Shown: positions 44,229 to 51,341 of the stretch, in pieces
Position numbering within the stretch: position 1 is the stretch's first letter
How the letters are laid out: each line of letters begins with the position of its first letter
The notes under the pieces: generated by a model
Seen by the model: only the letters and a program-made list of their open reading frames with translations
Database searches by the model: none
What the model was told of the DNA's origin: nothing
Translations under genes and position numbers: made by a program
Source of the DNA: Oscillospiraceae bacterium
Lineage (GTDB): Bacteria > Bacillota > Clostridia > Oscillospirales > Oscillospiraceae
DNA length: 64,000 nucleotides
NCBI GenBank assembly: GCA_021205095.1
Contig: JAJPYE010000043.1
Location: 26,167 to 90,166, forward strand
Direction of reading: 5' to 3'

Positions 44229-45302
44229 CGTCTCTGGCTTGCACCTCCGCTTCCGCCGGGAAAATCCAAGCATTTCCGCCCTCGCTCCGCGATATAGCCG
44301 CTCGGCCAGGCGATAGGCCCGATAGCGCAGGGGCGAGAAGGGCAGATATACCTCCCCGATAAGCGCCACGTCCCGGCCCCCAAAGGCTTTTTTGTAGCGG
44401 TAAAGACCGTTATTCTCCCCTGCGGGGCCGCCGGCATCGTAGCCCCGCAGATCATAAACGCTGTCCCGGCGGGCCAGGGCCAGCCGGATCATCGTCCATT
44501 GGAGCAGGTAGCTCGGCATCAGGTTCCTGTGGGCGTTTCCGCTGGCCCCGTAGCAATACCAGGTTCTGTCGCCATAGAACACTGGAATGGCTCCGGCAAT
44601 GGGCTGCCCCTCCCAGCAGGCCAGATACAGCCGCATATGAGCGGGATAAAACTCGTCCCATATCCGCTGGAAATAGGACAGAGGCCGTACCAGAAAGCCG
44701 TCCCTGGCCCCCGTTTCCGACAGCAGCCGGTGGAAGACCACCAAATCCTCCCGCGTTCCCTCCCGCAGCGTGACGCCCCGGTGCATGGCCAGGCGGATGT
44801 TATACCGGCACTTGGAAGAAAAACCAGCCATAATCTCCTCCTCCGTCCTGCCCCGCAAATCCAGGCGGAAGACCCTTTGAGGCTGTATACCTACGGTGCG
44901 CGGGCTTCCCTCTCGTATGCCGTAGCCCAACTCCGTTGCCAGCCGGCGGAAGTCCTGGTCGTCCCGCTCTATATCCGGCTCCATCCGCAGCGCCATCGCC
45001 TTATACCGCTTTGCCAGCACCCTGGCCCCATCTGTCAGTTGGGCCAGGGTTTCCTTGTCATATCGGTCGCAAATCGGCCCTCTGGGGCAGTACATCAGAT
45101 TGCCAAATAAGGGGATTTTCCGTATCAGCACGCTCATGGCCCCTGTCACACGGCCATTTTCGTCCGCGGCCAGGAGAACCTCATTTTTCCAGTTCGACTT
45201 CACCCGCGCCCACTCCGGGGACTGCTGAAAATGACAATGTCCGTTCCGGGCCAGAAAATCTATGTACGCCTTTTGGGAAACCTTATCCTTTGCGATGATC
45301 AT
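44172..45302 (-). CDS. FemABX-family peptidoglycan aminoacyltransferase (FemX-like)
   Basis: A 376-residue enzyme of two GNAT-like domains that, in characterised relatives, adds amino acids from aminoacyl-tRNA to the stem peptide of lipid II. Typical segments are FQQSPEWARVKSNWKNE, MYCPRGPICDRYD, AGFSSKCRYNIRLAMHRGV, WYCYGASGNAHRNLMPSYLL and GLYRYKKAFGG. ATG 45302 follows GGAGGG. The promoter repeats match those of the alanine-racemase-like gene, so the two are probably co-regulated. The C-terminal tail (SRRKRRCKPE and beyond) is encoded in the overlap with coaX and may be non-essential. Confidence 0.92.
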   Translation of the reverse strand: MIIAKDKVSQKAYIDFLARNGHCHFQQSPEWARVKSNWKNEVLLAADENGRVTGAMSVLIRKIPLFGNLMYCPRGPICDRYDKETLAQLTDGARVLAKRYKAMALRMEPDIERDDQDFRRLATELGYGIREGSPRTVGIQPQRVFRLDLRGRTEEEIMAGFSSKCRYNIRLAMHRGVTLREGTREDLVVFHRLLSETGARDGFLVRPLSYFQRIWDEFYPAHMRLYLACWEGQPIAGAIPVFYGDRTWYCYGASGNAHRNLMPSYLLQWTMIRLALARRDSVYDLRGYDAGGPAGENNGLYRYKKAFGGRDVALIGEVYLPFSPLRYRAYRLAERLYRGARAEMLGFSRRKRRCKPETSPSSRFWPVHPIQDPQAL

Positions 45303-45331
45303 AAAAAGCCCTCCTTCGTAAAAGCATTTTC

Positions 45332-45386
45332 ATGATACTCCATCAAAGAATCAGATCAGCATCCACCCGGCATCAAAACGGCATCA
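45332..45386 (-). promoter_or_regulatory. Activator-type promoter of the FemX-like gene with three 11-bp direct repeats
   Basis: TGATGC, TGATGC, GGATGC on the minus strand at exact 11-bp steps (plus-strand GCATC starts at 45381, 45370, 45359), then 15 bp, ATGGAGTAT and a TATCAT -10 (45337-45332). Repeat period, repeat-to--10 distance and the ATGGAGTAT block are the same as at 35494-35548. Confidence 0.72.
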
Positions 45387-45423
45387 ATTTATCTCCTGCT
45401 TTTCCTTAAAAGGTCAATAATGA

Positions 45424-45454
45424 AAGGGAGCGGTTCAAACAGAACCGCTCCCTT
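45424..45454 (-). terminator. Terminator of the CarD-like gene
   Basis: A perfect 13-bp stem (AAGGGAGCGGTTC / GAACCGCTCCCTT) with ACAA-type loop, followed on the minus strand by TCATTATTGACCTTTT. Confidence 0.7.
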
Positions 45455-45476
45455 CGTTTCCATTATATGATATGAT

Positions 45477-45995
45477 TTATTCCGCCTCCGCCGCTACGTC
45501 CAGCCGGGCATGGATGAAGTCCTGCACATTTTCCCGCGTGATATTCAGCGCCACAGCAAGCTCCCCAAAGAGGAGATTTTCCGCCCGCTCCATATACCGG
45601 CGGTCTACCGCACCGAATTTCAGCTTGGCCTGCTCCCGCTCCTCCTTTTTGCGGTAGGTAGACATGGTCAGGCGCAGCAGATCCAGGCAGTCGTGACTCT
45701 CCAGCTCGGATTTATAGTGATTTTCAAGCTGCTGGAGATTTTGGTTGTTATACGCCTCTGCATGAATATTCGGTATCTGGTCGATCAGGCTCATGGCCTC
45801 CTCCCGGCTGATGACCGGGCGTGTGAAGACCTTGTCGTTATCCACCGGCGTAGTTATGGTGCCGGTCTGATATAATGGGGTCAGCACATAATACAATCTC
45901 TCCGGGGCCGTCCTGCTGGCGCGCTTTGGCACAATTTCCGATACCCGGCACACGCCGGTTCCCCCATATAAAATCAGATCGCCAACCTTATACAA
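45477..45995 (-). CDS. CarD-like / CdnL-TRCF domain transcription regulator
   Basis: A 172-residue protein with an N-terminal Tudor-like RNA-polymerase-interaction domain (YKVGDLILYGGTGVCRV, PVDNDKVFTRPVIS) and a helical C-terminal domain (LDLLRLTMSTYRKKEE, FGELAVALNITRENV), the CarD/CdnL arrangement. Relatives act at promoters through the RNAP beta subunit. It is a single-gene unit with its own promoter and terminator. Confidence 0.9.
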   Translation of the reverse strand: MYKVGDLILYGGTGVCRVSEIVPKRASRTAPERLYYVLTPLYQTGTITTPVDNDKVFTRPVISREEAMSLIDQIPNIHAEAYNNQNLQQLENHYKSELESHDCLDLLRLTMSTYRKKEEREQAKLKFGAVDRRYMERAENLLFGELAVALNITRENVQDFIHARLDVAAEAE

Positions 45996-46072
45996 AATAC
46001 TACACTCCCTTAAAAAATCAGATATATACAGCGCCCGTCAAAAAAACAGGCGCAGTTCTCCATTGCATACAC

Positions 46073-46101
46073 ATTATAGCACTTTTTTACGGAAGATGTA
46101 A
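46073..46101 (-). promoter_or_regulatory. Promoter of the CarD-like gene
   Basis: Minus strand TTACAT (46101-46096), 17 bp, TATAAT (46078-46073), leaving about 70 nt of leader. Confidence 0.6.
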
Positions 46102-46146
46102 GTATTTTTTTCGGATTTTTATATCTTTTTTATAAAAATTTATGCA

Positions 46147-46174
46147 AAAGCCCGGCCTTTGCAGGTCGGGCTTT
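46147..46174 (-). terminator. Terminator of the OFA transporter gene
   Basis: AAAGCCCGACC / GGCCGGGCTTT stem on the minus strand (one G-U pair) followed by TGCATAAATTTTT. Confidence 0.75.
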
Positions 46175-46196
46175 CCATATTTTAGGAAACCTTCGT

Positions 46197-47441
46197 TCAG
46201 CTCTCCGCCTTGGCGGTGTCCCGCTTGTTCAGGGTGCGCTGGATAATGATCATAAGCACCACAGGAATCAGAGCCGTGACGGCACCCATAATAAAGGTAG
46301 AGGTGACGTTTTCCACCGTGGCCTTCAGGATATTGTTGGACACCCAGTTGAAGAAAATGGAGCTGAAGCCCAGGGCCAGCATGGCCACGCCGTAGTTGGT
46401 GCCGGAGTGCTTCGCCCCGAACAGGTCGGTGCAGAGGGCGGCATTCAGGGCGGAGGGGCCGCCATAGGCAAAGGCGATAATGGCGATGGTGGCGAAATAG
46501 CCATAGCCGGTGATGAAGGTCATCAGCACAGCGCCCACAAAGGTCAGGCCAGACAGGATATACATGGTGTTAGCGCGGCCCAGCTTATCGCTCAGGGTGG
46601 ACATGATAATGCGCCCCAGGGCGTTGGTGACGCCGGTGAAGGACACGCAGGCGATGGCGGCACTCTCCGCCAGACCGCGAGTCATACCCAAATCCTTAAT
46701 CAGCGGTACGCACAGGTTCCAGGTGCCGTTGATGAAGAAGATGGAGAAGAACAGGCACCAGAACGCAGGCTGCTTCATGGACTGGCCCAGGGTATAGTTC
46801 TCTCCCCCGGAAACGGCCTTCTCCGGCAGGTTCAGGCTCTTGATGTACTCCTCGCCGGGGAGGCTCACAAAGCTGCTGGCAACAAGGCCCAGCACCAGGA
46901 ACACACCGGCCAGGATCAGAAACACCGGGGTGAAATTCACCACGCCGTCGGTGGCGAACACGTTCATCAGAGCGTTGGACAGCGGCGTAAACACCACGGT
47001 GGACAGGCCAAAGGCCCCGCAGGCCAAACCGGAGGCCAGGCCACGGCGGTGGGGCAGCCACTTCTGGATGCAGCTAATGCAGGCACCGTAGGCGAAGCCG
47101 GAGCCCAGGCCGCCCATGACGGCATAGGTGACATAGATGAGGGAGATAGTCTTCTCCGTCAGGAACGCAGTCAGACCCACGCCCAGGGAGAACAGGATGA
47201 CCCCCAGAAAGCAGGTCAGCTTGGGGCCCTTCTTGTCGTTGATGAAGCCGCCGATCAGGTTGCCGAACACAAAGGCAAAGATCATATACGAGGACACCAT
47301 CCCCGCGGCGGAGGCGTTCCAGTTGAACGCGGTGACAATGGGCGTTTTGAACACGCTCCACAAATACAAAATGCCCACACAAAGCTGCACGACCAGCGCG
47401 CCGATAATGGCGGGCAGCGGCTTATTATTGCTTTTCTTCAT
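46197..47441 (-). CDS. MFS transporter, oxalate/formate antiporter (OFA) family
   Basis: A 414-residue protein with 12 predicted helices. OFA marks include LPAIIGALVVQLCVGILYLW at the start, GFINDKKGPK in loop 2-3 and GGLGSGFAYGACISCIQKWL in helix 4-5. Family members carry oxalate/formate, pyruvate or lactate; the substrate is not shown here. A consensus promoter precedes it and a DeoR-type regulator follows it on the same strand upstream. Confidence 0.88.
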   Translation of the reverse strand: MKKSNNKPLPAIIGALVVQLCVGILYLWSVFKTPIVTAFNWNASAAGMVSSYMIFAFVFGNLIGGFINDKKGPKLTCFLGVILFSLGVGLTAFLTEKTISLIYVTYAVMGGLGSGFAYGACISCIQKWLPHRRGLASGLACGAFGLSTVVFTPLSNALMNVFATDGVVNFTPVFLILAGVFLVLGLVASSFVSLPGEEYIKSLNLPEKAVSGGENYTLGQSMKQPAFWCLFFSIFFINGTWNLCVPLIKDLGMTRGLAESAAIACVSFTGVTNALGRIIMSTLSDKLGRANTMYILSGLTFVGAVLMTFITGYGYFATIAIIAFAYGGPSALNAALCTDLFGAKHSGTNYGVAMLALGFSSIFFNWVSNNILKATVENVTSTFIMGAVTALIPVVLMIIIQRTLNKRDTAKAES

Positions 47442-47494
47442 ACTTCCTCCAAAAAAATACGCCCTTCCGCAGAAGAGACTAAAATCATAAATAT

Positions 47495-47523
47495 ATAATA
47501 TTCCTATTTTGTCCGCCTGTCAA
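47495..47523 (-). promoter_or_regulatory. Consensus promoter of the OFA transporter gene
   Basis: Minus strand TTGACA (47523-47518), 17 bp, TATTAT (47500-47495). Confidence 0.8.
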
Positions 47524-47530
47524 CGCCTGA

Positions 47531-47549
47531 CCTTGATATAATTCCAAGG
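47531..47549. promoter_or_regulatory. Inverted repeat upstream of the OFA promoter
   Basis: CCTTG-N9-CAAGG, 7 bp upstream of the -35 on the minus strand; the plus strand continues with T7, so it could also act as a plus-strand terminator. Function unclear. Confidence 0.35.
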
Positions 47550-47569
47550 TTTTTTTGTTGACAGGCAAA

Positions 47570-47602
47570 AATGGGAGCAGGCAAATCTCTCCCGCTCCCA
47601 TT
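47570..47602 (-). terminator. Terminator of the DeoR-family gene
   Basis: AATGGGAGC / GCTCCCATT stem with a 15-nt loop, followed on the minus strand by TTTGCCTG. Confidence 0.65.
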
Positions 47603-47647
47603 CTTTACGCTTTTCCCGGTTTTGGTGTACGCCGTTAACACAAGGCT

Positions 47648-48412
47648 TTATTCCGGAACTACCAGTTTTACCCCCTGCTCCTCCAAAAATTCCGGCCAGC
47701 CCTGGGCCGGGGTCTTGTCGGTGACAACGGCAGTAAGCTTTTCTACCGTGCCTACGGTCAGGAAGGCTGTATTGTCGAATTTGTGGCTATCTATGGCCAG
47801 GATGACCTGGCGGCTGGACTCCATCATGGCTCGCTTGATGTTGGCGTTTTCAATGCCGGCCTCGGTAAAGCGCCCCTCCCTGTCCACGCCGGAGCAGGAG
47901 ATAATGGCCTTGTCCACATGAAAGGTGCGAATGGTCTCCTCTGCCTGACGGCCAAAAAAGGCGAACACATCCTGATCCAGGTTCCCGCCGGTGGAGATGA
48001 CCGTCCAGTCCTGCCGGACACCGGAAAGGTCTAAAATAATCTCGATAGAATTTGTGACGATGGTCAGCCGCTTTTTCCCATGGAGCGCCCTGGCCACGAA
48101 GTAGCTGGTGGAGCTGTCGTCCAGCATGAGGAAATCCCCGTCCTCCACCATTCTGGCTACCAGGGCGGCCACTGTGCGCTTCTCCTCCACATTCAGCTTT
48201 TTTCGCACCTTAAAGGGCGGCGCGTTTCGATTATCCACCAACGTAGCCCCGCCATAACACTTCATGGCTGCACCCATCTGCTCCAAATGGGCCAGATCCC
48301 GACGGATAGTTTCCTCCGAGACGTCGAATTGCTCGGCCAGGGGGCCTACCAAAACCCGGTCGTCCCGCCGCAGCATTTCAAGAATCTGATTTCTCCGCTC
48401 CGCCGCCAGCAT
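47648..48412 (-). CDS. DeoR/GlpR-family transcription regulator
   Basis: A 254-residue regulator with an N-terminal DeoR helix-turn-helix (LAEQFDVSEETIRRDLAHLE) and a C-terminal phosphosugar-sensing domain (LMLDDSSTSYFVARAL, TIVTNSIEIILDL, ISCSGVDREGRFTE). ATG 48412 follows GGGAGGG; the longer frame to 48553 lacks a site. It is divergent from ppdK, with 230 bp between, so it may control ppdK, itself or the OFA transporter. Ligand unknown. Confidence 0.92.
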   Translation of the reverse strand: MLAAERRNQILEMLRRDDRVLVGPLAEQFDVSEETIRRDLAHLEQMGAAMKCYGGATLVDNRNAPPFKVRKKLNVEEKRTVAALVARMVEDGDFLMLDDSSTSYFVARALHGKKRLTIVTNSIEIILDLSGVRQDWTVISTGGNLDQDVFAFFGRQAEETIRTFHVDKAIISCSGVDREGRFTEAGIENANIKRAMMESSRQVILAIDSHKFDNTAFLTVGTVEKLTAVVTDKTPAQGWPEFLEEQGVKLVVPE

Positions 48413-48482
48413 AAAGCATCGCCCTCCCACGTAAAATGTTCTCAAATGGCCATACGCGCTGCAAATTAAATGAAAATTGGAC

Positions 48483-48511
48483 TTGACAAATAAATCACGC
48501 CCGTTTAATAT
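48483..48511 (+). promoter_or_regulatory. Consensus promoter of ppdK
   Basis: TTGACA (48483-48488), 17 bp, TAATAT (48506-48511). The leader to the ppdK start is about 125 nt and AT-rich. Confidence 0.8.
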
Positions 48512-48641
48512 GGACATTGGAAGATATATTATATATACCACACTATTCCACAAAAATAAACACTTTTTTTGACAAAATTTTCATTTTCCCTGTAACCATC
48601 CGGCGAAAGGAAAAAAACGTCAGATATAGGAGGTTTTTTGC

Positions 48642-51257
48642 ATGAAATACGTCTATCGCTTCTCCGAGGGCAACGCCAATATGCGGGAGCTATTGGGTGG
48701 CAAGGGGGCAAATCTGGCAGAGATGACCGGCTTGGGCCTGCCCGTGCCGGAAGGTTTCACCATTACCACCGAAGCCTGCACTCGCTATTATGACGATGGC
48801 CGCGAACTGGCCCCAGATATTCTGGAGGAGATCATGGCCAACGTATCCCAGCTTGAAGCCCAGACCGGGAAGAAATTCGGCGACCCGGCGGCTCCCCTGC
48901 TGGTCAGCGTTCGCTCCGGCGCGCGGGTGTCCATGCCCGGCATGATGGACACCATCCTGAATCTGGGTATCAACGACCAAGTGGCGGAAGCCCTGGCTGA
49001 GCAGAGCGGCAATCCCCGCTGGGCGTACGACAACTATCGCCGTTTCATCCAGATGTACGGCGACGTGGTCATGGAGCTGAGCCACGACAGGTTTGAGGAA
49101 ATGCTTGCAGGCGTCCGGGAGAAGGCCGGGGTAAAGCTGGATTCGGAGCTTTCCGCCGAGAATCTTAAGGAACTTGTGGGCCTGTATAAGGATTATTATG
49201 AGGAAAGCCTGGGCCAGAAATTTCCCCAAGAGCCTCGTGAGCAGCTTGTGAACGCGGTCAAGGCCGTATTCAGAAGCTGGGACAACGACCGGGCCAACGC
49301 CTACCGCCGGATGTACAGCATCCCCTATAGCTGGGGTACGGCGGTGAACGTGCAGCGCATGGCCTTCGGCAATATGGGCAACGACTCCGGCACCGGCGTG
49401 GCCTTCACCCGCGACCCTGCCACCGGCGAGGCAAAGCTCTATGGCGAGTTCCTCATCAACGCCCAGGGCGAGGACGTGGTGGCCGGTATCCGCACCCCGG
49501 AGAGCATAGACAAGCTTGCGGAAATCATGCCGGACGTCTATGAAAAATTCGCGGACGTAGCCCACCGGCTGGAACAGCATTATAAAGATATGCAGGACAT
49601 GGAGTTTACCATCGAGCGGGGCCAGCTCTTTATGCTCCAGACCCGCAACGGCAAGCGTTCCGCCCAGGCGGCCATGAAGATTGCCGTGGATATGGTGGAG
49701 GAGGGTCTCTGCACCAAGGAGGAGGCCCTTATGAAGATAGAGCCGCAGCAGCTCGACGCGCTGCTGCACCCCTCCTTCGACCCGGAGGCCCTGAAGGCGG
49801 CCACCCCTGTGGCGAAGGGCCTTCCCGCCTCCCCCGGCGCTGCCTGCGGCGCGGTGTACTTCACGGCGAAGAAGGCCATCGACCAGGGGAAAATTGGCCC
49901 CGTGCTGCTGGTTCGCAACGAGACCAGCGCCGAGGACGTGGAGGGCATGAACGCCGCGGAGGGCATCCTGACCGCCCACGGCGGACGCACCAGCCACGCG
50001 GCGGTGGTTGCCCGGCAGATTGGCTCCTGCTGCGTGGCAGGCTGCGGCGATCTGCGCATCTTTGAAAACGAGCATTACCTGCGGATAGGCGGCACCATTG
50101 TCCGGGAGGGCGAGTTCATGTCCATCGACGGCTCCACCGGCAACGTATATATCGGCAAGGTTCCCACCATCCCGGCAAAGATGGCCGGTCAGTTCGCCAC
50201 CGTCATGGGCTGGGCGGATGAGATTCGCCGCCTGGGCGTGCGCGCCAATGCCGACACCCCTTCCGACGCCAAGACCGCTCTGGATTACGGCGCGGAGGGC
50301 ATCGGCCTCTGCCGGACGGAGCATATGTTCTTCGACCCCGACCGCATCTTCATCATGCGGCAGATGATCGTCGCCCAGGACGAGGAGCGCCGCCGCCAGG
50401 CGCTTGACAAGCTGCTGCCCATGCAGCGGGGCGACTTCGAGGGGCTGTTCCGCGTCATGACCGGCAAGCCCGTCACCATCCGGCTGCTTGACCCGCCTCT
50501 GCATGAATTCCTGCCCACGGAGGACCCGGAGCTGAAGGTGCTGTCCGAGCAGATGGACATCCCGTTCGAGGAGCTGAAATCCATCGTCCGCGCCCTGCAC
50601 GAGGTCAACCCCATGATGGGCCTGCGGGGCTGCCGTCTTCCCATCCTGTACCCGGAGATCGCCCAGATGCAGACCCAGGCCATCATCGAGGCAGCCATCA
50701 ATGTTACCAAGGAGACCGGCGTCACGGTGGAGGCGGAGATTATGGTTCCGCTGGTATCCTCCAAGGGCGAAATCGCCTATATGCGCAAGCTGATAAAGGA
50801 GACCGCCGACCCCATCATCGCCGCGTCCGGCGTGGAGCTGCCCTATAAGATCGGCACCATGATTGAGATACCCAGGGCGGCCATGTCCGCAGACCGTATT
50901 GCCGAGGAGGCGGAGTTCTTCTCCTTCGGCACCAACGACCTGACCCAGATGAGCTTCGGCCTCAGCCGCGACGACGCGGGCCGGTTCCTGCCGGTGTATC
51001 TCAATAAGAAGATTCTGGAGCATGACCCGTTTGAGCGGATCGATGAGATGGGCACGGGCCGTCTGGTCGAGGAGGGCGTGCGCCTGGGCCATCAGACCCG
51101 CCCGGATATGCACATGGGCATCTGCGGCGAACACGGCGGCGAGCCAAACTCCATCGACTTCTTCCACCGCGTCGGCCTCGACTATGTCTCCTGTTCTCCC
51201 TACCGCGTCCCCATCGCAAGGCTGGCAGCCGCACAGGCCATGATTAAAAACGGATAA
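48642..51257 (+). CDS. ppdK: Pyruvate, phosphate dikinase
   Basis: Interconverts pyruvate, ATP and Pi with PEP, AMP and PPi; in anaerobes it can replace pyruvate kinase. The 871-residue protein has the ATP-grasp N-terminus (LLGGKGANLAEMTGLGLPVP), the phospho-histidine loop ILTAHGGRTSHAAVVARQIG, and the C-terminal PEP-binding barrel with LCRTEHMFF, FSFGTNDLTQMSFGLSRDD and the catalytic Cys in MGICGEHGGEP. ATG 48642 follows TAGGAGG. Confidence 0.97.
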   Translation: MKYVYRFSEGNANMRELLGGKGANLAEMTGLGLPVPEGFTITTEACTRYYDDGRELAPDILEEIMANVSQLEAQTGKKFGDPAAPLLVSVRSGARVSMPGMMDTILNLGINDQVAEALAEQSGNPRWAYDNYRRFIQMYGDVVMELSHDRFEEMLAGVREKAGVKLDSELSAENLKELVGLYKDYYEESLGQKFPQEPREQLVNAVKAVFRSWDNDRANAYRRMYSIPYSWGTAVNVQRMAFGNMGNDSGTGVAFTRDPATGEAKLYGEFLINAQGEDVVAGIRTPESIDKLAEIMPDVYEKFADVAHRLEQHYKDMQDMEFTIERGQLFMLQTRNGKRSAQAAMKIAVDMVEEGLCTKEEALMKIEPQQLDALLHPSFDPEALKAATPVAKGLPASPGAACGAVYFTAKKAIDQGKIGPVLLVRNETSAEDVEGMNAAEGILTAHGGRTSHAAVVARQIGSCCVAGCGDLRIFENEHYLRIGGTIVREGEFMSIDGSTGNVYIGKVPTIPAKMAGQFATVMGWADEIRRLGVRANADTPSDAKTALDYGAEGIGLCRTEHMFFDPDRIFIMRQMIVAQDEERRRQALDKLLPMQRGDFEGLFRVMTGKPVTIRLLDPPLHEFLPTEDPELKVLSEQMDIPFEELKSIVRALHEVNPMMGLRGCRLPILYPEIAQMQTQAIIEAAINVTKETGVTVEAEIMVPLVSSKGEIAYMRKLIKETADPIIAASGVELPYKIGTMIEIPRAAMSADRIAEEAEFFSFGTNDLTQMSFGLSRDDAGRFLPVYLNKKILEHDPFERIDEMGTGRLVEEGVRLGHQTRPDMHMGICGEHGGEPNSIDFFHRVGLDYVSCSPYRVPIARLAAAQAMIKNG

Positions 51258-51268
51258 CAGCACAAACC

Positions 51269-51310
51269 CAGGGGGCGTATCAAAAAACTTTGATACGCCC
51301 CCTGTTTCAG
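51269..51310 (+). terminator. Terminator of ppdK
   Basis: A perfect 16-bp stem (51269-51284 / 51289-51304) followed by TTTCAG. Confidence 0.8.
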
Positions 51311-51341
51311 TCAAAAACAATAAGAGAGAAAGAGAAAAGCT

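Noticed and set aside
48690..51320. 876-codon open frame on the minus strand opposite ppdK
   Set aside because: It mirrors the codon bias of ppdK (GC-rich third positions), has no ribosome binding site, and its translation is low-complexity His/Gly/Ala/Val-rich with no domain; ppdK itself is certain.
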